Positions 33,530 through 46,800 of a stretch of 64,000 nucleotides of DNA are shown here, one piece after another. The notes under the pieces were generated by a model. That model made no database searches. It had not been told where the DNA came from and saw nothing but the letters and a program-made list of their open reading frames with translations. The DNA is taken from the NCBI RefSeq assembly GCF_001426665.1, contig NZ_LMEY01000001.1, positions 378,054-442,053 on the forward strand, written 5' to 3'. A program made the position numbers and the translations under genes. Positions within the stretch are counted from its first letter, which is position 1, and each line of letters starts with the position of its first letter. This DNA is from Rhizobium sp. Root1334. GTDB lineage: Bacteria; Pseudomonadota; Alphaproteobacteria; Rhizobiales; Rhizobiaceae.

Positions 33530-34429
33530 ATGAAACGCGGACGTTTACCCTTGACCGCCCTGCGCAGTTTTGAAGCGGCTGGAAGGCTCGAGAGTTTTAC
33601 ACTGGCCGCCGAAGAACTGTTCGTCTCGCAAGCCGCGATCAGCCGGCAGGTACGCGAGCTGGAAGCGCTCCTGGGGACAGCGCTGTTTACGCGGCATCAC
33701 CGCAAGGTGCGTCTGAGCGCAGCAGGGTCGAGACTGCTTGAAACACTGGCCACCGCCTTCGATACGATCGATGCCCGGCTTGAGGAAGTGCGGGCGGCCA
33801 AACCCGCGACGCTTTTGACGGTCAATGCCGAACCCGGCTTTGCCGGTTGCTGGCTCGTGCCGCATCTGCAACGTTTTCGCGAAGAGCACCCGCAAATCGA
33901 CGTATCCGTGGAATCCGAAGCTAGACTTGTCGATTTTCGCGGCGATGTGGCGGAGCTTGCCATCCGCCATAGCGCAAAGGCAAGCAGCTGGCCTCGCACC
34001 CAGGCCCTCCATCTCTGCGACGTCGCCATGGTTCCGGCCCTGTCGCCGGCGATCATCAGGGATGAGGCTCCCCTTGAGATGCCGGAAGACCTGCTCTCCT
34101 ACACTCTGCTGCATGAAGAAAATCGCGACGTCTGGGCGCGCTGGTTTGCAGCAGCCGGGCTCGCGCCGGGTGCCGAGATTATGCGCGGGCCGATCTTCAC
34201 CGATGGCGCACTGGCATTGCAGGCCCTGCTGCGCGGCCATGGCGTCGCACTTGTCGATGCAGTCCTTTCTCGTGACGACCTCGACGCCGGGCGTTTTATC
34301 CAGCCATTCGACCTGAAAGTCCCGCATGGCGCCTATTTCCTGGTGGCACGCGACTTCAATCAGTTATCACCGCAAGCCTTGGCCTTTGTTACCTGGATCA
34401 CCGGTTGCTTTGCAGGCTTATCCGGCTGA
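33530..34429 (+). CDS. LysR-family regulator (GcvA-like)
   Basis: 299 aa. The N-terminal winged HTH (LPLTALRSFEAAGRLESFTLAAEELFVSQAAISRQVRELEA) has the GcvA/AmpR-type sequence, followed by a periplasmic-binding-protein-like effector domain (VNAEPGFAGCWLVPHLQRF). Neither neighbour is divergent, so its target is not obvious. It is convergent with the DUF1499 gene, 10 bp apart. Confidence 0.9.
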   Translation: MKRGRLPLTALRSFEAAGRLESFTLAAEELFVSQAAISRQVRELEALLGTALFTRHHRKVRLSAAGSRLLETLATAFDTIDARLEEVRAAKPATLLTVNAEPGFAGCWLVPHLQRFREEHPQIDVSVESEARLVDFRGDVAELAIRHSAKASSWPRTQALHLCDVAMVPALSPAIIRDEAPLEMPEDLLSYTLLHEENRDVWARWFAAAGLAPGAEIMRGPIFTDGALALQALLRGHGVALVDAVLSRDDLDAGRFIQPFDLKVPHGAYFLVARDFNQLSPQALAFVTWITGCFAGLSG

Positions 34430-34439
34430 AGGCTCAGGA

Positions 34440-35345
34440 TCAATCGCCCGCGATCCCCAGCAATTCGGCATCGAGCGCATGCAGGAACTGGTCGGCAAAG
34501 GCGGCACCGAGGCCAAGATCATGGCCGCCATAACGCGAGGCGACCCGCATATCGACGAAGGTGGTTTCAGCCTCTTCGCGCAGCCTGATCAGCACGTCGA
34601 AGCGCAGGCCAACGATCAAAGTGCGCCATTCGCCCTGCAGCAAAATATCGGAGGAGCGCCGTCCCGGCGGCATCTCACCCGTGGCGATCTCGGGGCGCGA
34701 CAGCGGGATCGGCACGTCATCAGGATCGCTATCGGCCGGGGCAGCGTCGGCCGGCTTGACGGCCATGTCTTCCAGATCGGCTTCGGCATTTTCGACGCCC
34801 GCCTGCGCAACGATGGTAATGCCGGTCTGTTCCGCAACGGTCTTTACCCCCTGAAACACGCGGTCAAGCGCACCGTCGTAACGGCGGCCGGTCAGCGCCG
34901 GATAGGCAAGAACCTGCGCTTCGCGATCCGCCGGCGTCACCTCGGCCGCGCGCTTCAGCCAGCCCCGTTGTGCATTCGGGGTCTTGATCCAGGGCGGCGG
35001 CGTGACCGTATCGGTGCTGACATCGTAGATCGCAGGCTTGGAAAAATATTCGCCGATCACAAAGCCTGCGGCCGCGATCGGAACGGCCGCATAGACCAGC
35101 GCCACGAACGAGGCGACGCCGCCCATGGCTGCGACCTGCCAGAACCGGACGAAACCGGCAATTGCAAGCACCACTGCAAGCGCCGCCAGACCTGCCGACA
35201 GAACCACCAGCACCACGAAATGCGGGGTGACCAGCGGGCCGAAGCGATGCGCCAGCAAGGCCCCGATAAAGAGACCGAAGGCAAAGCGGGCGATCCGGCG
35301 CGCCCAACGGGCTGCAACGGATGTAGGGCGCTCATACTTGATCAT
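34440..35345 (-). CDS. DUF1499 membrane protein
   Basis: 301 aa (ATG 35348 one codon earlier is equally possible). Three or four N-terminal membrane segments (about 15-115) precede a DUF1499 domain (IYDVSTDTVTPPPWI ... AYPALTGRRYDGALDRVFQGVKTVAEQTG ... FVDMRVASRYGGHDLGLGAAFADQFLHAL). An acidic insert near 195-215 (ADSDPDDVPIPLSRPE) is seen. Role unknown. Confidence 0.8.
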   Translation of the reverse strand: MIKYERPTSVAARWARRIARFAFGLFIGALLAHRFGPLVTPHFVVLVVLSAGLAALAVVLAIAGFVRFWQVAAMGGVASFVALVYAAVPIAAAGFVIGEYFSKPAIYDVSTDTVTPPPWIKTPNAQRGWLKRAAEVTPADREAQVLAYPALTGRRYDGALDRVFQGVKTVAEQTGITIVAQAGVENAEADLEDMAVKPADAAPADSDPDDVPIPLSRPEIATGEMPPGRRSSDILLQGEWRTLIVGLRFDVLIRLREEAETTFVDMRVASRYGGHDLGLGAAFADQFLHALDAELLGIAGD

Positions 35346-35639
35346 CATCTGGCAGAATCAATCCCTTGGCCTGACACGGCAACACATCTCCTGTTTAGAG
35401 CATGATGACGAAAGCTGTGAAGTGGTTTTCGCCGGGACGAGGATGGAGGCGCGGATGGCGGGCGAACATCTACACTTCCTAACATGCCGCAAATTTGCCA
35501 TTCTCCTTGATCATGTCTTAATGATGGGGATCAGCCGTGTTTCCCGGTTCATGCGGCGTAGGACCGGTTTGCACACACATCGGAATTTCCAGGTGCACGG
35601 GAAGAGATGTCTTTCTTGTGGCTTGAAAGGAGAGTGAGC

Positions 35640-36023
35640 ATGCTATCATCCGAGATGGCCACATCGGCCACCCAGACCTTAATTCCGGCGCCCGACGCCA
35701 ACCTGACCATCGAACTGCTTGAACTCGAACTCTCGCTGGACGGTTTCACCGCCGGCCCGGACGGCTTTTCCGCCCATGTCCGCGCCGCCGCTGCAGCCAT
35801 CGACGGCGCCCTGCTGTTCGAATTGCCCGCCTCCGGGCTGGTGGCCGATTGTGATCGCATCGCGGTCCTGCGCATTCCCAAGGATGGCAGCGCTGTCATG
35901 GCAACGATCTTCGCCTGCCTGGAAACCGGTGGCAACACGATCCGCCTCGAAGCACCCGACGAAAGCACCGCGGACCTCAAGAATTTTGCCGAAGCCTTTG
36001 TGGATGTGCTGCAACGTATCTGA
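35640..36023 (+). CDS. Hypothetical protein, 127 aa
   Basis: 127 aa from ATG 35640 (MLSSEMATSATQTL), with GGAGAG upstream. Acidic, no signal peptide; the beta-strand-rich region ELLELELSLDGFTAGPDGF and VLRIPKDGSAVMATIFACLETGG suggests a PilZ-like or similar small barrel, but no motif supports that. The gap 35349-35639 on its left holds nothing that I can name beyond its promoter. Confidence 0.55.
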   Translation: MLSSEMATSATQTLIPAPDANLTIELLELELSLDGFTAGPDGFSAHVRAAAAAIDGALLFELPASGLVADCDRIAVLRIPKDGSAVMATIFACLETGGNTIRLEAPDESTADLKNFAEAFVDVLQRI

Positions 36024-36062
36024 TAGACAGAGTGAGATCTGCAATCGTTTCAAGGTCTCAGC

Positions 36063-36314
36063 ATGTCCATCGGGAAGATTCTGTCGCTTGTCGCGCTCGG
36101 CGCAATCCTTGGCGGTTGCACCACACTGACGCCGCAAGAACGCCGCGCCGCAGACGAAAAAACCTGCTTGTCCTACGGCTTCCGCCGCGGCACTGATGCG
36201 CTCGCCACCTGCCTGCAACGCATCGACCTCGACCGCCGTGCCGAGTCGCGCTCATTGCGCTATGGCAACGACCCGATGATGTGGGGCTGGAACCGCCCGG
36301 TTATCGTCCGGTAA
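36063..36314 (+). CDS. Small conserved lipoprotein, 83 aa
   Basis: 83 aa. Lipoprotein signal MSIGKILSLVALGAILGGC with Cys19, then EKTCLSYGFRRGTDALATCLQRIDLDRR, a two-Cys motif shared by many small Rhizobiales lipoproteins. Likely membrane anchored; role unknown. Located 39 bp after the previous gene, possibly co-transcribed. Confidence 0.7.
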   Translation: MSIGKILSLVALGAILGGCTTLTPQERRAADEKTCLSYGFRRGTDALATCLQRIDLDRRAESRSLRYGNDPMMWGWNRPVIVR

Positions 36315-36435
36315 TCGCGTAGCACCTTCACTTTCCGCAAGGAAATTTCCGATTCGGCGCGAAATGGCGCTGACTTTTGCTTTGGCAACGGCAATTGCCG
36401 CCTATGATGGCGCGTCAACGATCGGGAGATTTCTC

Positions 36436-37278
36436 ATGAAAGCCGTGCTGAAAGTACTCTGCGCCCTCTTCCTCTTCGCCGCCGCGCCGGCAGTGGCCGC
36501 TGAACGGTGGCAGCAACTGCCTGCCCCCGCCCCGATGTCGAAGGCGGATAAAACCGGCACGGCGCCGGTCAACGGCATCGACATGTACTACGCCGTCTAC
36601 GGCTCCGGCCCGCCGGTGCTGCTCATCCACGGCGGCCTCGGCTATGCCGACATCTGGGGCGCACAGATTGCCGATCTTTCCAAGGATCATACCGTCATCG
36701 TTGCCGAAAGCCGCGGGCATGGGCGCTCGACCCGCAATGCCGATCCCTATAGCTACGACCTGATGTCTTCGGATTATCTGGCGCTGCTTGATTACCTGAA
36801 GATCGGCAAGACGGCGATTGTCGGCTGGAGCGATGGCGGCATTATCGGCCTCGATATCGCCATCCATCACCCGGAACGGCTGACCAAACTGTTTGCTCAG
36901 GCCGCCAATTCCAAGATCGACGGCGTCATCCCGACCGTGATGGAAAACAAGACCTTCGCCACCTACATCGAAAAGGCCGGCGAGGTCTACAAGAAGATTT
37001 CGCCGACACCGGCCGAATATGACGCTTTCGTCACCCAGATCAGCAACATGTGGGCAAGCCAGCCCAACTGGAGCGACGACGACCTGAAGAAGATCACGAC
37101 GCCGACCACCATCGTTCTCGGCGACCACGACGAGGCGATCAGCCGGGAGCATACGGATTACCTGGCAAAAACCATCCCCGGCGCCGAACTGATCATCCTC
37201 AAGGACGCCAGCCATTTCGCCATGCTGCAGGACCCGGAAGGGTACAACAAGGCGGTGCGGGATTTCATCGACCGGTAG
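36436..37278 (+). CDS. Exported alpha/beta hydrolase
   Basis: 280 aa from ATG 36436 (MKAVLKVLCALFLFAAAPAVAAERW), a clear Sec signal peptide; the earlier in-frame ATG 36364 is rejected. The alpha/beta hydrolase core shows the oxyanion HGGLGYADIWG, nucleophile elbow IVGWSDGGIIG (Ser), acid in VLGDHDEAI and catalytic His in LKDASHFAMLQDPEG. It should be periplasmic; the substrate is unknown. A bidirectional hairpin terminator separates it from the convergent ppdK. Confidence 0.87.
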   Translation: MKAVLKVLCALFLFAAAPAVAAERWQQLPAPAPMSKADKTGTAPVNGIDMYYAVYGSGPPVLLIHGGLGYADIWGAQIADLSKDHTVIVAESRGHGRSTRNADPYSYDLMSSDYLALLDYLKIGKTAIVGWSDGGIIGLDIAIHHPERLTKLFAQAANSKIDGVIPTVMENKTFATYIEKAGEVYKKISPTPAEYDAFVTQISNMWASQPNWSDDDLKKITTPTTIVLGDHDEAISREHTDYLAKTIPGAELIILKDASHFAMLQDPEGYNKAVRDFIDR

Positions 37279-37284
37279 GAAACG

Positions 37285-37318
37285 AACTGTCCGGCGAGCC
37301 CCCGCTTGCCGGACAGTT
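37285..37318. terminator. Bidirectional hairpin terminator
   Basis: 11-bp perfect stem AACTGTCCGGC / GCCGGACAGTT with a 12-nt loop, between the convergent hydrolase and ppdK genes. Confidence 0.65.
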
Positions 37319-37331
37319 TAAACCGTAGCAC

Positions 37332-39998
<2,667 letters not shown>

Positions 39999-40130
39999 GC
40001 CATTTCTCCACCCATACGGCTCCCACCGGAGGCTACAGTATCCTTTTCAGCTTTAAAATGCACCGGTGGTGGAATTATGCTGCATCGCAGCAAAAACACG
40101 AAAAAACTGTCACAAAAGCGGAAGGAAGGG

Positions 40131-41753
40131 TCAGGCCGCGGCGGCGCTACGGCGCCACGTGCTTTTGCCGGAGGCTTTCGCCTGATAAAGCGCGCTATCG
40201 GCGGCGCTCATCAATTCGTCGGGATCAAAGCCGTTTTCGGGCGCCACCGCGATGCCGATGCTGACGCTGATGCCGATCTGACTGTTGGCAATGCCGAAGG
40301 GTTTTCCCAGAGCCAGGATGCAGCGGTCGGCGATATCGGCGCCATCAGCGGCAGAGGCATGTTGCAGAATGGCAAACTCATCACCCCCGAGCCTGGCCAC
40401 CAGATCACCGCTCAGCAGCACCGACTTCAATCGCTCGGCAACCTGCTTCAGCAGCATATCGCCAGTCGCATGGCCGAAGGTGTCATTGACCGGCTTGAAG
40501 CCATCGAGATCAAGATAGTGAACCGCCAGTTCCCTCCCGTCCCGGGCTGCTCTTTCCAGCGCGAATTCAAGCTTCTGGCGAAACTGCATGCGGTTCGGCA
40601 GGCCCGTCAGCGGATCGTGGTGGGCAAGATGGGTGGCATGCGCCTCGGCGCGGATGCGGTCGCTGACATCGGCGATCGTCAAAAGCAGCCGCCGCGACGG
40701 CCCCTCGTTGATGATGCGCACATAGATCAGCACATGGTGCTCGGTGCCATCTGCCGCCTTCTGATGCCAGACAGTGCGCGCCTCGCAATCGCCCTCCAGG
40801 CTGCGCAGCATGGTGCCCAACCGCTCGCCCTCACCGCCGGTATGAAAATCAATGACACGCTTTTGCCGCATCGCTTCGGCCGGAAAACCGTAAAGCCTGA
40901 CTGCTGCGTTGTTGACAGCCAGAATATCAAGGTTCGCGGCATCGCAGACCATCATCGGCATCGGGTTGGCATCAAACAGCAGCCGGAAGGATTCCTCGCG
41001 GCGCTTGAGTTCGGTGATATCGATGCGCATGCCGATGGCGCCCCCATCCGGCGTGCGCCTGTCGTCGTGGCGCAGCCAACGCCCGTCCCGCAGCATCTGC
41101 TCCTCCTGCGAGACCGGCAGCCTGTGCTTCTTCATCCGCTCCTCGATCCAGTCTTCCGGATCCGCGACTATTTCCGGCATATCGCCACTGGCCAGGCTGA
41201 TCTCGAGAATCTCCCTGAACGGCACTCCCGGGCGCAGGTGGCCAGCGATTTCCGGATACAGTGCCGCATATTTCTCGTTCCAGAGAATGTAGCGGTCCTC
41301 TGCATCAAAAACGCAAGCCGCCTGCGGCAGCATGTCGATGAAGAAGCCGAGACGCCGGTGGGCAGCCCTTGCCTCAAGCAGCGCCTCATCGTTTTGCCGC
41401 TCCAGCTCAAGACGCATCGATTCCATCGACCGCTCATCGATGAGATCGCGGATGACGATGCCCGTCAAAACATCACTGAACCGCACGACCGAAAGCTCGA
41501 CGGGTATGACACTTCCATCGCCGCGCAAAAGCAGCGTTTCGCGGCGAAAGGATTTGGCAGTGGCGTTCGAGACGGCGTGCCATTCCGGCAGAAGCCGAGA
41601 TACCGGCGTGCGCGCAAGAACAAAGCTGGCTCCGGACATGGCCGCCGCGGCCTCATTGGCAAAGACAATCAGGCCGCCAGCATTCACGCACACGGACGCC
41701 ACGGGAACGGCCCTCAAAAGCATCAACGCATCTGCGCCCGTGAAATCCGTCAA
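40131..41753 (-). CDS. PAS-domain diguanylate cyclase
   Basis: 540 aa. Three PAS-like sensory modules (about 10-105, 135-250, 255-375: for example DANPMPMMVCDAANLDILAVNNAAVRLYGF) precede a GGDEF domain with an intact active site (ARLGGDEFAILQ) and no EAL domain. No membrane segment, so a cytosolic sensor making c-di-GMP. It is the second c-di-GMP gene in the window, opposite in expected effect to the EAL protein at 293. Confidence 0.9.
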   Translation of the reverse strand: MTDFTGADALMLLRAVPVASVCVNAGGLIVFANEAAAAMSGASFVLARTPVSRLLPEWHAVSNATAKSFRRETLLLRGDGSVIPVELSVVRFSDVLTGIVIRDLIDERSMESMRLELERQNDEALLEARAAHRRLGFFIDMLPQAACVFDAEDRYILWNEKYAALYPEIAGHLRPGVPFREILEISLASGDMPEIVADPEDWIEERMKKHRLPVSQEEQMLRDGRWLRHDDRRTPDGGAIGMRIDITELKRREESFRLLFDANPMPMMVCDAANLDILAVNNAAVRLYGFPAEAMRQKRVIDFHTGGEGERLGTMLRSLEGDCEARTVWHQKAADGTEHHVLIYVRIINEGPSRRLLLTIADVSDRIRAEAHATHLAHHDPLTGLPNRMQFRQKLEFALERAARDGRELAVHYLDLDGFKPVNDTFGHATGDMLLKQVAERLKSVLLSGDLVARLGGDEFAILQHASAADGADIADRCILALGKPFGIANSQIGISVSIGIAVAPENGFDPDELMSAADSALYQAKASGKSTWRRSAAAA

Positions 41754-42016
41754 GCTTCATACCCTCCGGCAATCCGGCATAGCTCTTTACAGGCTTGCCG
41801 GTGAAATTGTGCGCCCAGATATGAAAGATTTTCTTACCAGCCAGCTTGCCAACGGATTAGGCAACGCGACCCGACTACCATCTTTGCGCACGACTTAGGT
41901 AATGCTAATATTAATGCGTTAACGGGGATATACCGGATTGAGAGCCGCTCCGAGCAGGCCGCGAATTTTTCCATCACATCATGCGTTCCAGTTTGTAACA
42001 GCCGGGAGTGATCACG

Positions 42017-43813
42017 ATGAGAATTTGCCTGGTATGCCTGTCCGTTCTGGTTCTTGCTTTCACTGCACCGCTTGATGCGACCGCCACGGAAACGGGGAAG
42101 CGGCTCGCGCTTGTCATCGGAAACGGACAATACGAAGCTGCCGGAACGTTGCCTAACGCAGTACGGGACGCGCGCGAATTCGGAGCCTTTCTTTCCACCC
42201 GTGGGTTTGATGCCGATATGGTGATCGACGCCGATCGCAGCCACCTGGCGGAGGCGGTGTCGCGGTTTGTCCGCAAGATCAACAATGACGACGTGGCGCT
42301 TTTCTATTTCGCCGGTCATGGCATGCAACTGCGTGGCGAGAACTATCTCGTTGGAACAGATGCGCGGCTGGCGAGCGAATTCGATGTTGCTGCCGAGACG
42401 CTGGCACTTGCCGATGTCATTGCGGCAATTGAGAAAAAGTCGAAGATCGCCCTCTTCTTTCTCGATGCGTGCCGCAACAACCCGCTCGCCAACCGTCTCA
42501 ACCAGGAGATCGAAGGTACCACCAGAAGCATCGCGACACGCGGACTGGCGCCGGTCGAAACGGAAAGCGCAGGCACCATGGTGGCGTTCGCTGCAGCACC
42601 TGGACAGGTGGCCTCTGACGGGAGTGGCAAGAACTCGCCGTTCACTACTGCCCTGATCAGCCACCTAGCAGGGCCGGGCCTTGAAATCGGCACCGCCTTC
42701 AAGCGGGTCATCCGTGACGTTCGAAAGGCAACCGATGGCAAGCAGTCGCCGCAGATCCTGTCGTCGCTGTCGTTGGAATTCTATTTCGACCCCTCTTTGC
42801 CAAAGGAAGAACGGGCGGTATCCACACCGGCGATCGATCCTGAAGCAATCGAGATCGAGGCCGATTTCCGCAAGGCATTGCGGATCAACACACCGCGTAT
42901 CTGGGGGCTGTTTCTGAAAAAACACCCGACAGGCGAACAGGCAATTCTTGCGCGGCAATTGCTGTCTCAGTTTTTACCGGTTCCGGCGCCGGGGAGCGGC
43001 ACGAACGCTGAAATACGGGAATCCGGGCTGGGTTTGAGCCGGACCCAAAGGCACGATATCCAGGTGGCGCTGACCGGGCGAGGTTTTGCCGCCGGCACAC
43101 CCGATGGTGCTTTTGGCCAGCAGACTCGGCGGGCCCTTACCGATTACCAGGCGTCTATCGGCGTCGCCAGATCAGGCTACGTCGACGAGGACACAGCCAA
43201 AAGCCTCGGAATGTCCGTCCAAGCCTATGGGAACGGTCTGTATTCCTCGCCGCTAGCACGCGTTTACAATCCGAAGGATTTTGAAGGGCTCGAAACCGAT
43301 CCGCGCGTTCTGAAGGCAATTGCCTGCAATCCTTATTACGAAAGGACCTACGGGTCATTCAACGGACATCTTTACGTCCTGATGCGGGCCGGCTTGATCA
43401 CACGGAAATCGGCTGCGTCGGTTTCAAAACAGTGTGGCGGCTATCTCGCGACGATTACGTCCGATGCCGAAAACAGCTTCATCGCTTCGCTTCTGAACAA
43501 GGATCAGAGACTATTTCTGACGGGCTACGATCCCCGCGGCCACGTTTCCTACAAGATGGGCGCCTGGGTCGGTCTTATCCAGGATCCATCGGGCAAGGAA
43601 CCACGCGGCGGCTGGAAGTGGGAGAATGGCGAACCGATGACCTATTCGAAATGGTTCAGGGATATGCCGAACGAAGACAAACCCGGCGACGATTATGGCA
43701 TGTATTATGCTCACAGGCAGGGAAAGGCGGATACAAAGACGCAATATGTCGACACTTGGGACGACATGGGTGAAAGCGACGGCGGCTATTCCTTCGTCTT
43801 GGAACTGGAATAA
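42017..43813 (+). CDS. Secreted caspase-fold protease with peptidoglycan-binding and C-type-lectin-like domains
   Basis: 598 aa from ATG 42017 (MRICLVCLSVLVLAFTAPLDATA, signal peptide); GTG 42008 is an alternative. Caspase-like (C14) domain about 27-265: ALVIGNGQYE start, His101 in FYFAGHGMQLRG and Cys152 in LFFLDACRNNP. A putative peptidoglycan-binding domain follows at about 335-395 (TQRHDIQVALTGRGFAAGTPDGAFG). The last 155 residues look like a C-type-lectin-like fold (GHLYVLMRAG ... CGGYLATITSDAENSFIASLL ... AWVGLIQDP ... WKWENGEPMTYSKW). Bacterial caspase homologues act in regulated proteolysis; this exported multidomain form may work at the cell envelope. Convergent with smc, 5 bp apart. 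Confidence 0.85.
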   Translation: MRICLVCLSVLVLAFTAPLDATATETGKRLALVIGNGQYEAAGTLPNAVRDAREFGAFLSTRGFDADMVIDADRSHLAEAVSRFVRKINNDDVALFYFAGHGMQLRGENYLVGTDARLASEFDVAAETLALADVIAAIEKKSKIALFFLDACRNNPLANRLNQEIEGTTRSIATRGLAPVETESAGTMVAFAAAPGQVASDGSGKNSPFTTALISHLAGPGLEIGTAFKRVIRDVRKATDGKQSPQILSSLSLEFYFDPSLPKEERAVSTPAIDPEAIEIEADFRKALRINTPRIWGLFLKKHPTGEQAILARQLLSQFLPVPAPGSGTNAEIRESGLGLSRTQRHDIQVALTGRGFAAGTPDGAFGQQTRRALTDYQASIGVARSGYVDEDTAKSLGMSVQAYGNGLYSSPLARVYNPKDFEGLETDPRVLKAIACNPYYERTYGSFNGHLYVLMRAGLITRKSAASVSKQCGGYLATITSDAENSFIASLLNKDQRLFLTGYDPRGHVSYKMGAWVGLIQDPSGKEPRGGWKWENGEPMTYSKWFRDMPNEDKPGDDYGMYYAHRQGKADTKTQYVDTWDDMGESDGGYSFVLELE

Positions 43814-43818
43814 AGAAT

Positions 43819-46800
43819 TTAGACCGCTTCCCGCATTTGCTCGGCCGTCTGCAGATCGACGGAGACGAGTTGCGAAACACCCTGCTCGGCCATGGTGACG
43901 CCGAACAGGCGGTTCATGCGGGCCATGGTGATCGGATTGTGGGTAATGATGACGAAACGGGTCTCGGTCGAGGCGGCCATTTCGTCCATCAGGTTGCAAT
44001 AGCGCTCGACATTATGGTCGTCGAGCGGCGCATCGACTTCGTCGAGCACGCAGATCGGCGCGGGATTGGTGAGGAACACCGCAAAGATCAGCGCCATGGC
44101 CGTCAACGCCTGTTCGCCACCCGACAATAGCGTCATCGTCTGCGGCTTTTTACCCGGCGGCCGGGCGAGGATTTCAAGACCAGCGTCGAGCGGATCGTCA
44201 CTCTCGATCAACTGCAGTTCCGCCGTGCCGCCACCGAACAGATGGGTAAACAGCCGCTGGAACTGGACGTTGACCACGTCGAATGCGGCCAGCAGGCGTT
44301 CGCGGCCTTCGCGGTTGAGATTCTGGATCGCCGAACGCAGCTTGCGGATCGCGTCGATGACGTCCTCGCGTTCCTTCAGCATGGCATCGAGCTTGTCGGA
44401 CAGTTCCTTCTGCTCTTCTTCGGCTCTGAGGTTGACGGCGCCAAGACGCTCACGCTCGATTTTCAGGCGGTCCAGTTCACGCTCGATCTGGCGGACATCC
44501 GGCAGCTCGGCATCGACAGCAAGGCCGGTCAGCCGCATCACCTCGTGCGGGGCGCAATTGAGCACTTCACGGATGCGGGCTTCACCCTCGAGCCGCTTTT
44601 CGCGGGCGGACACCAGCCGTTCTTCGGCGCGGCCGCGCTTTTCCCGCGTCTCGGCCAGTTCCGAGAGCGCGGTGACAGCGATCCGGTCGGCATCGCGCTG
44701 GCGTGTTTCGGCAACGGCCAAAACATCCGCGGCTTCACGGCGCGCCTCTTCGGCCTTCGACAGCTCGCTCGTCAGCGCCCGGCGCTTCTCGTCGAATTCG
44801 TCGGGCGCCTCGAGCAGTTCCTCGACCTCCTCGCGCGTCTCGCTTTCGCGCTCGCGCAAAGTCTCGATGTGCTCCTGCGCACTCGCAGCCCGGGTGTTCC
44901 AGGTCTGCCGCTCGGCCGCGATGGCGCGGATGCGGCGTTCGCGGCCTTCGTTTTCGCGCGCCAGGCCATCGTTGATGGCGCGCGCTTCGGCCACCAGCGC
45001 CCGGTCTGTCGCGACGGTCGTCATCTGGCTGTTGAGCTTCTGCTCCAGCCCGGCAACGTCGGGGGCATCTTCCAGCGCCTCGCGGGCAGATTCCATCTGC
45101 TCGCCGATCTCTTCGACCTGCAGCGAAAGCTGGCTTGCGGTTTCGGCCAGAACCGCCCGGCGGCGGACGAGATCACCGGATGCGCGCTCTGCCGCGGCCA
45201 ACGCTTCGCGGGCTTCGGCAAGCTTGCGCACCACCATGCGCTGGGTTTCGCGCGACAAGCGCAGGCGCTCGTCTTCGGCACGGATGCGCGCGGCAGCAGC
45301 AGCAAGTTCGGCTTCGCGCGCGGCCAATTGGTCGCGGGCGTCGATGAGTTCGCCTTCGAGTTCGGCAAGCCGGTTCTTTTGCGCCAGCCGCAAAGCTGCG
45401 GCACTCGGCGCATCGGCACCGATGACATGGCCGTCCCAGCGCCAGACAGCACCGTCGCGCGTCACCAGCCTTTGCCCTGCCTTCAACAGCGGCTGCAGAC
45501 GCTCCGCCGTCGCGTCGTCGGCAACGATACCAATCTGGCGCAGGCCGCGATCCAGCGCTTTTGGCGCGCGCACATACTGCATCAGCGGAGTTGCGTCATC
45601 GGGCAATTGCGGATCGCCGGACGCATCGCCCGGTGCGCGCCAATGGGCGGGCGCATTCGGGTCGAGCGGCGATTCCAGATCTTCGCCAAGTGCTGCACCC
45701 AAGGCCGTCTCGAAACCACGATCGACCTTCATGTCATCGACCACAGCCGGGGCGGCGCCTTGAACGGCGGAGGCTTCCAGCATCCGCCGGATAGTGCGGG
45801 CTTCAGTCTCGATGCCGTTCACCTGCGATCGCGCAGCGTCGACGGACGGGCGGGCGGCAACTTCGGCTTGCCGGGCAGCGGCCAGCGCCTCTTCGATATC
45901 GGCAACGGCATTTTCCGCCTGCTCCAGCCCGGATTCGGCGGCTTCGACTTCCTCCTGCTTCTCCGCAGGGTCCGGCAGCGTCGAAATCTGCCGGTCGAGT
46001 TCGTCGAGATCGCGGTTCTGGTCGGACAGCTGTCGGGCAAGACGCGCCTGCCGCTCAGTCAGATCGCGAATGGTCTTTTCGAGCTGGTTGCGCGAGGCCT
46101 GCGCCTCGGCCTTTTCGGCAGTCAACAAACCGAGCTGGCGTTCGCTTTCGGACAGTTTCTCGCTTGCATCCGCCAGCCGCTCGCGGGCTTCTTCGGCGCG
46201 CTCGCCCGCCTCGGCGAGCATATCGGCAAGCTCGCTCTCTTCCTCGTCCAGCCGCGCCAGAATACCGGCATTGTCGGCAACCATCCGCTCTTCGCGAATA
46301 ATATCCTCGCGCAACTGCGACAGGCGGCGCTGCAATTCATCACGGCGGCGCAGGATGCGGCCAGCGTCTTCTTCAAGCTGCGACTTGGCGATCTGCAGGC
46401 GCTGCAGGGCGGCCGCAGCCCTTGCTTCGGATTCGCGCAATTCCGGCAGTTTCAGGCTGGCGATGGCCTGTGCCTTGGCCGCTTCCATCTGGGCTTGCGC
46501 CTTTTCGGCGACCAGCGATGTTGCCTGGTTCAGATGGCTATCGGCTTCAGCTTCTGCCTCCTTGGCTTGCACCCAGCGGATATGCAAAAGCATCGCTTCG
46601 TGGCGGCGGATATCGGCCGACAGCATCTTGAAGCGATTGGCCTGGCGCGACTGGCGCTTCAGGCTCTCGATCTGGCTTTCGAGCTGCGAGGTGACGTCCT
46701 CCAGCCGCTCGAGATTGGTCTCGGCGCCCTTCAGGCGAAGTTCTGCCTCATGGCGGCGCGAATGCAGCCCGGAAATCCCGGCGGCCTCTTCGAGCAACTG

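Noticed and set aside
40077..41804. 575-codon plus-strand frame opposite the PAS-GGDEF gene
   Set aside because: Shadow frame; the minus-strand gene carries the GGDEF and PAS motifs.
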